Below are positions 58,309-64,000 of a stretch of DNA of 64,000 nt, in pieces. A program made the position numbers and the translations under genes. Under the pieces are notes generated by a model. It worked only from the letters and a program-made list of their open reading frames with translations, had not been told where the DNA came from and made no database searches. Position 1 is the stretch's first letter; each line of letters opens with the position of its first letter. This stretch comes from Celerinatantimonas sp046054165 (GTDB taxonomy: Bacteria; Pseudomonadota; Gammaproteobacteria; Enterobacterales; Celerinatantimonadaceae), in contig NZ_JBFNXK010000001.1 of the NCBI RefSeq assembly GCF_046054165.1, positions 442,166 to 506,165 of the forward strand. Reading direction: 5' to 3'.

Positions 58309-58327
58309 AAGGGGGCAAAGCCCCCTT
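58309..58327 (-). terminator. Intrinsic terminator of the low-complexity gene
   Basis: AAGGGGGC pairs with GCCCCCTT around AAA; on the minus strand TTTTATTATC follows. It lies 25 bases after the gene's stop. Confidence 0.88.
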
Positions 58328-58352
58328 AGCATTTTTAATTAATGAAAGCCCA

Positions 58353-58898
58353 TCAGACAAAGAGAGCAATCAAGCCACCAACCGTACCAACCACTTTCAA
58401 AACTTGTCCGGCATTATAATAATCACTCTCTTTCTCTTTGGCTTCCTCTTGATCAATACCTAAAGCTCCATAAGCTAATGCCTGGAGTTTTCCAGGAGCT
58501 TCCGTCTTATCGGCCTTAGCTGATTTTTCCGTTGACGATGTTTTAGCAACATCCGTGGATGCTGAAGCACCTTCAGATGGTTTCTCAGCCGAGGTAGATT
58601 TTGATCCTGAAGCATCAGGGACCACGTCATACTTAACCGAATCAGGATTAGGTGTATTAAATGGTTGAGAGCGATAAACCCGATGATAAGTTAACGCTGA
58701 ATCAGGCGATTGTCCTTTATCTGCGTCCTTGGATAGTGTGACTACTGTCGATGGTGATGTCGGCGCCTTTGCTGATGGAATAGCCTTAGCAGCCTGATCA
58801 GAATTAGGCATAGTGCGATCAAGTTGATCTGCAGATACAGGTCTTAATCTCTGATGTGCACCCAATTCACTGGGCCCTATCACACTTCCCCTCGTCAT
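58353..58898 (-). CDS. Low-complexity protein with C-terminal hydrophobic segment
   Basis: 181 residues, not recognised. Residues 1-130 are rich in Ser, Ala, Lys, Asp, Pro and Thr and look disordered (for example SAEKPSEGASASTDVAKTSS). Then LQALAYGALGIDQEEAKEKESDYYNAGQVLKVVGTVGGLIALFV gives a conserved-looking end with a hydrophobic helix. The tail could insert into a membrane or act as a signal. It has no operon partner, lies divergent from moxR, and has its own terminator. Confidence 0.75.
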   Translation of the reverse strand: MTRGSVIGPSELGAHQRLRPVSADQLDRTMPNSDQAAKAIPSAKAPTSPSTVVTLSKDADKGQSPDSALTYHRVYRSQPFNTPNPDSVKYDVVPDASGSKSTSAEKPSEGASASTDVAKTSSTEKSAKADKTEAPGKLQALAYGALGIDQEEAKEKESDYYNAGQVLKVVGTVGGLIALFV

Positions 58899-59269
58899 AC
58901 TCCATCCTCCATTCAGGGCTCATAATCCATATCGGCATTCATCCAAGATGCTTTAATCGAATTTGATTAAAAATCTATAAATAACCGAACATCAATGAAA
59001 CCCTTTAAACACTAGATTTCAACTTTCAGACGAATATAAGCAAAGAGCAGACCAATTTCATAAAGTACCTATAATACACGAGGTTACTTATTATATAGCC
59101 ATCTGTTCTGCAATCTGATGGCAAGAGATTGCCGCAATCTAGGCAAACAAGCGCCTCTTGTTTAATAAATAGTCAAACAGGCTGTTTAAAATGAATTTTT
59201 GTAGTTCACTGTGGTCTTGGTTATTATCATCCGGATTGAAATCATCTAGTTACAAAGAGTAAAGCAGTC
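58899..59269. other. Divergent promoter interval before moxR
   Basis: About 370 AT-rich bases. One short inverted repeat, AAACAAG..CTTGTTT (about 59143-59162). No gene is supported. Confidence 0.5.
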
Positions 59270-60226
59270 ATGGCACAAGCACCGATGGCAGGACTACGCC
59301 AGTATTTAAATCAACAAATTATTGGGCAATCTGAATTCATTGAGCAATTACTGATTGCTTTACTAAGCAGCGGTCATATTTTAGTTGAGAGCCCACCAGG
59401 GCTAGCCAAAACAAGAGCGGTTAAAGCACTTGCCGAAGGCATTGAAGGCAATTTTCATCGTATCCAATTTACACCGGATCTATTACCTTCCGACCTGACC
59501 GGAACGGATATCTTTCGTCCCCAAACCAGCGATTTCGCATTTCAACGAGGTCCTATTTTTCACAACTTGCTATTAGCAGATGAAATTAACCGAGCTCCAG
59601 CTAAGGTGCAATCATCTTTGCTAGAAGCAATGGCCGAACAGCAAGTGACCGTCGGACGACGAACTTACAAGCTCCCTGAGCTATTCATGGTAATGGCCAC
59701 CCAGAACCCATTAGAACAGGAAGGGACTTACCCGCTTCCGGAAGCACAGCTGGATCGTTTTTTAATGAAAATTCAGTTGGATTATCCCAATGCGGATGAT
59801 GAACTGGCCATTCTAGACCTCACGGATACCGAAACACGGCAACCGAATCGACCCAAACCCCAGCCACTCACTCAGGCGAATCTCTTTGAAATGCGTGCGG
59901 CAATCATGAGTGTGCATATTGCCCCGGCATTGAAACAATATATTGTGGACTTAATTCTGGCGACTCGAAATCCTGCCCCCTATGATGCCGATTTAGCCGA
60001 TTCGATCGAGTTCGGTGCCAGCCCTAGGGCAACCATTGCCTTAGCCCGCTGTGCTAGAGCCAAAGCTTTTTTGGATGGGCGGGATTTTGTAACACCGGCA
60101 GATATTCAATCACTGGTCCTTCCCGTATTACGTCATCGCATTCTTTTAACCTATCAAGCACATGCTCAAGGTTATACCAGCGATGATTTGATCCAGCGAC
60201 TATTAGCCTTAGTCAGTGTTGCCTGA
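59270..60226 (+). CDS. MoxR-family AAA+ ATPase
   Basis: 318 residues. Walker A ESPPGLAKTRAVKAL at about residue 40 (GLAKT variant normal for MoxR), Walker B LLLADEINRAPAKVQSSLLEAMAEQQVTV, sensor VMATQNPLEQEGTYPLPEAQLDRF. MoxR ATPases act as chaperones, usually with vWA proteins. First gene of the Bat-type operon, overlapping the next start. Confidence 0.96.
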   Translation: MAQAPMAGLRQYLNQQIIGQSEFIEQLLIALLSSGHILVESPPGLAKTRAVKALAEGIEGNFHRIQFTPDLLPSDLTGTDIFRPQTSDFAFQRGPIFHNLLLADEINRAPAKVQSSLLEAMAEQQVTVGRRTYKLPELFMVMATQNPLEQEGTYPLPEAQLDRFLMKIQLDYPNADDELAILDLTDTETRQPNRPKPQPLTQANLFEMRAAIMSVHIAPALKQYIVDLILATRNPAPYDADLADSIEFGASPRATIALARCARAKAFLDGRDFVTPADIQSLVLPVLRHRILLTYQAHAQGYTSDDLIQRLLALVSVA

Positions 60227-61128
60227 TGATGTTTCAAATCCAACGTCCATCGCCTGTTGATCTGTCTTTGCAGCAACTCATTCAATGTCGTTTTATTCCT
60301 TTTCAAACTTTCCAGAGGAAAAATCGACAGTCCACCCATCAGGCAGGAAACTGGGTCAGCCCCCATCGGGGTCGAGGAATGGAATTTGATGAAGTCCGAC
60401 GTTATCAATCCGGAGACGATATTCGGTATATCGACTGGCGAGTCACAGCTCGCACCGGACATCCGCATAGTAAATTATTTCATGAAGAACGTGATCGCTC
60501 CGTCATGATTTCCATCGATTTAACACCCAGCATGTTTTTTGGCAGTGGTGATAAATTAAAATCCATGATGGCTTGTGAACTAGCCGCTATCATTGGTTGG
60601 GATCACGTGGAACAACGGCAGCGCATTGGATTACAGATACTCGGAGAAGCCATCAAAGTAACCCCCATCAGTCAACATCCTAAAACCTGGCTCCAATCTC
60701 TGGATCTGTTACAACATCAATATCATTTACAATTGGAACATCTACAGAGTGAGACCAATACAACTCAAGACTTTAATGAGCTCACTCACTATGCACCAAC
60801 AGGAGCTGACCTGCATTTTATCAGTGATTTTTATCACTATAGCGACCCTGATTTTCTCCAATTAACGATACTAGCCGCTCGCCATCGCGTGGTGCTCTGG
60901 CAAATAACCGATCCGTTCGAATTTGATTTACCCCAAAATGCCAAAGGGCGACTCCCCGTACAAAACCTTCGGCAATCTGGATGGTTAGTCGGTCAGTCCA
61001 AACATTTTCGGGAACAATATCGTCAGGCCGCCCAAAACAGACAACAACAGATCATCGAAGCCACACAAAAAGTAAATCTGCCATTTCACCCGTTATCAAC
61101 TCAGGAGGACTGGCATGCCTACTTCTAA
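60226..61128 (+). CDS. DUF58 protein (vWA-like, Bat operon)
   Basis: 300 residues. The DUF58 signature GRGMEFDEVRRYQSGDDIRYIDWRVTARTGHPHSKLFHEERDRSVMISIDLTPSM is at about 50-105. The latter part is vWA-like with a DLTPSM metal site. Partner of MoxR; the exact role is unknown. Overlaps the next gene by 14 bases. Confidence 0.94.
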   Translation: MMFQIQRPSPVDLSLQQLIQCRFIPFQTFQRKNRQSTHQAGNWVSPHRGRGMEFDEVRRYQSGDDIRYIDWRVTARTGHPHSKLFHEERDRSVMISIDLTPSMFFGSGDKLKSMMACELAAIIGWDHVEQRQRIGLQILGEAIKVTPISQHPKTWLQSLDLLQHQYHLQLEHLQSETNTTQDFNELTHYAPTGADLHFISDFYHYSDPDFLQLTILAARHRVVLWQITDPFEFDLPQNAKGRLPVQNLRQSGWLVGQSKHFREQYRQAAQNRQQQIIEATQKVNLPFHPLSTQEDWHAYF

Positions 61129-61588
61129 TCCACTTATCGGACTGCGTGATATTATAGTGCCGTCTCATCCCGAGACTGCACTTCCAGCCATCGGATGGTG
61201 GATCCTTTACGGTGCTATCATTGCCGTTATCATCATCAGCATGATGGCATTCTACCTGTATCGCAAAAAACGCCGCTTACAGCGAATTGCACTGAAGCAA
61301 CTCAACGATATGGAACAACAACAGGCTTCGGCCCAAGCAGTCAATACCTTACTAAAACAGGTAGCTCAGGCTTATCTGGGACGCGATCAAGTAGCATCAT
61401 TAACCGCGCAGGAATGGTTTGTATTTTTAAACCAACAAACGACTGATCAGCTATTTTCAAAATCGCTCACCGAATCACTTTGTTTAGCCTTATACCAAGG
61501 CGAATTTCCCGCAACCGCGGAACAAATCCAAGCAACCCGACGCTGGATAAAAAAAGCCTTACCTCCTCGACGTAGGAGGTCTCAATGA
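61115..61588 (+). CDS. DUF4381 membrane protein (Bat operon)
   Basis: 157 residues. A short N-terminal part (NPLIGLRDIIVPSHPETALPAIGWWILYGAIIAVIIISMMAFYLY) places one helix at about 30-50, then a helical cytoplasmic domain. This is the DUF4381 family found between DUF58 and BatA genes. Confidence 0.9.
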   Translation: MPTSNPLIGLRDIIVPSHPETALPAIGWWILYGAIIAVIIISMMAFYLYRKKRRLQRIALKQLNDMEQQQASAQAVNTLLKQVAQAYLGRDQVASLTAQEWFVFLNQQTTDQLFSKSLTESLCLALYQGEFPATAEQIQATRRWIKKALPPRRRRSQ

Positions 61589-62573
61589 ACCTAACATTTG
61601 CTTGGTGGCCAATTTTGGTGCTCATTCCACTGCCGTGGCTTATGCGCTTTATAAAGAGAAAAGAGCAACCCACTACGGCTCCCCTAATCAATCAAAGCCT
61701 ACCCTATCTGCTCGTGGCTCCTAATGAGTCGCAAAAAGCCCGCTCATCTTTCACTCTTTGGCTCATCTGGGGATTATTGCTTATTGCAGCGGCCCGGCCG
61801 CAATGGCTAGATGATGCCACGACCCCGATTGAGCGACAGGGGCGAAATTTAATGCTGGCAGTCGATCTATCCGGCAGTATGCAAATCCCAGATATGCAGT
61901 GGAACGGGGATGCCGTATCCCGCCTCGTGGCCTTACGCCATTTACTAGCCCAGTTTATCGAGCATCGCCGGGGGGATCGCATTGGAATGATCTTGTTTGC
62001 TGATCACGCTTATCTACAAGCCCCTCTAACATTCGATACTCAAACTGTGCAACATTATGCCGAACAGATGAATCAGGGATTAGTCGGTAACAAAACCGCA
62101 ATCGGTGAAGCGATTGGACTCGGCGTCAAACAGCTCTTAAAACAACCGGCTAAACAGCGAGTCCTGATTTTGCTGACTGATGGACAAAATACCGCGGGGC
62201 TCATTCAGCCTAAAGACGCAGCTAAAATAGCCAAAGAAAATGGGGTCACAATTTATACGATAGGCATCGGTTCCCGGGCATTTGAACGGCGCACCATATT
62301 CGGAATACAACGAATTAATCCATCTCAGGATCTGGATGAACCGCTCCTCAAAGAGATTGCGCATATGACCGGTGGTCAATATTTCAGAGCCGCAAGCAGT
62401 GCTCAACTGGCGGCCATCTATCAACAACTGGATAAACTCGTCCCAATTAAAGGACCTCAACAATTTTATCGTCCTAAAACGGAGCTCTATTTCATTCCTC
62501 TGGCCGTTGCTCTGGGATGGTTACTCATCGTACCTCTCTTACGCTTCATTCCAGTGCAAAGGAGGAGAACCTA

Positions 62574-62574
<1 letters not shown>
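61585..62574 (+). CDS. BatA-like vWA membrane protein
   Basis: 329 residues. Two N-terminal hydrophobic segments (about 5-20 and 58-70), a vWA domain with AVDLSGSM as metal site at about residue 92, and a C-terminal membrane helix. Bat operons are linked with stress tolerance and membrane-protein handling. Overlaps batB by one base. Confidence 0.93.

Positions 62575-64000
<1,426 letters not shown>

Overview
The window holds most of a P2-like (Myoviridae-type) prophage, positions 1 to about 33,900, followed by about 30 kb of host chromosome from a gammaproteobacterium. The block uvrY-uvrC-pgsA next to tRNA-Gly, tRNA-Cys and tRNA-Leu has the same order as in Escherichia and Vibrio. With yccA, a yccS-type FUSC gene, tusE and a complete tad pilus locus, this points to the Enterobacterales/Vibrionales/Alteromonadales neighbourhood. 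I cannot name a genus.

Prophage, left to right. The window opens inside the major capsid gene (N). It continues M, L, X, a lysis cassette (holin, muramidase, overlapping Rz/Rz1 spanins), R and S; after a cargo interruption come V, W, J, I, H and G, then FI, FII, E/E', T, U and D. This is the P2 late-gene order. Early genes lie at 26.1 to 31.3 kb: a CI-type repressor facing a rightward operon of small regulators, a CII/YmfL-family protein, an Ogr/Delta zinc-finger activator, a primase-helicase and an AlpA-like protein. The integrase lies against the 3' end of tRNA-Leu(TAA), which is the evident attachment site. The replication gene is a TOPRIM primase-helicase, not the HUH endonuclease (gpA) of P2.

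Accessory cargo sits at four places, is AT-rich, and is mostly transcribed against the late genes. Between S and V: a two-gene membrane module preceded by a C4/ash-like antisense-RNA region, a PIN-domain protein with a membrane coiled-coil partner, and two small plus-strand genes, one ParD-like. Between D and the immunity region: a DinJ/YafQ toxin-antitoxin pair, and a three-gene operon that looks like a membrane-active toxin followed by two paralogous three-helix membrane proteins. Beside the repressor: a KAP-family P-loop NTPase. Between the early operon and the integrase: an unrecognised 375-residue protein and a small one. Several of these could be phage-exclusion or inter-bacterial systems; none is proved by sequence.

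Regulation can partly be read. An Ogr homologue is present, and two near-identical imperfect palindromes of form TGTA-N11-TACA lie just upstream of V and FI, the heads of the two P2 late operons in this window. gpE carries a T_TTT_TTA slippery site leading to a frameshifted E' extension.

Host region. After the tRNA/uvrY block come two identical tRNA-Ser(TGA) genes with separate terminators, yccA, yccS and tusE, then a decayed IS481-like element and short GC-rich palindromes. A full tad locus (flp, tadV, rcpC, rcpA, rcpB/cpaD-like, tadZ, tadA, tadB, tadC, tadD, tadE, tadF, tadG, OmpA-like) runs leftward from about 53.9 to 42.1 kb. Next are an RluA-family pseudouridine synthase, a PAS/degenerate-GGDEF/EAL/CBS protein, tRNA-Pro(GGG), a low-complexity protein, and a MoxR-DUF58-DUF4381-BatA-BatB operon that runs off the window inside a polyglutamine CAA/CAG repeat.
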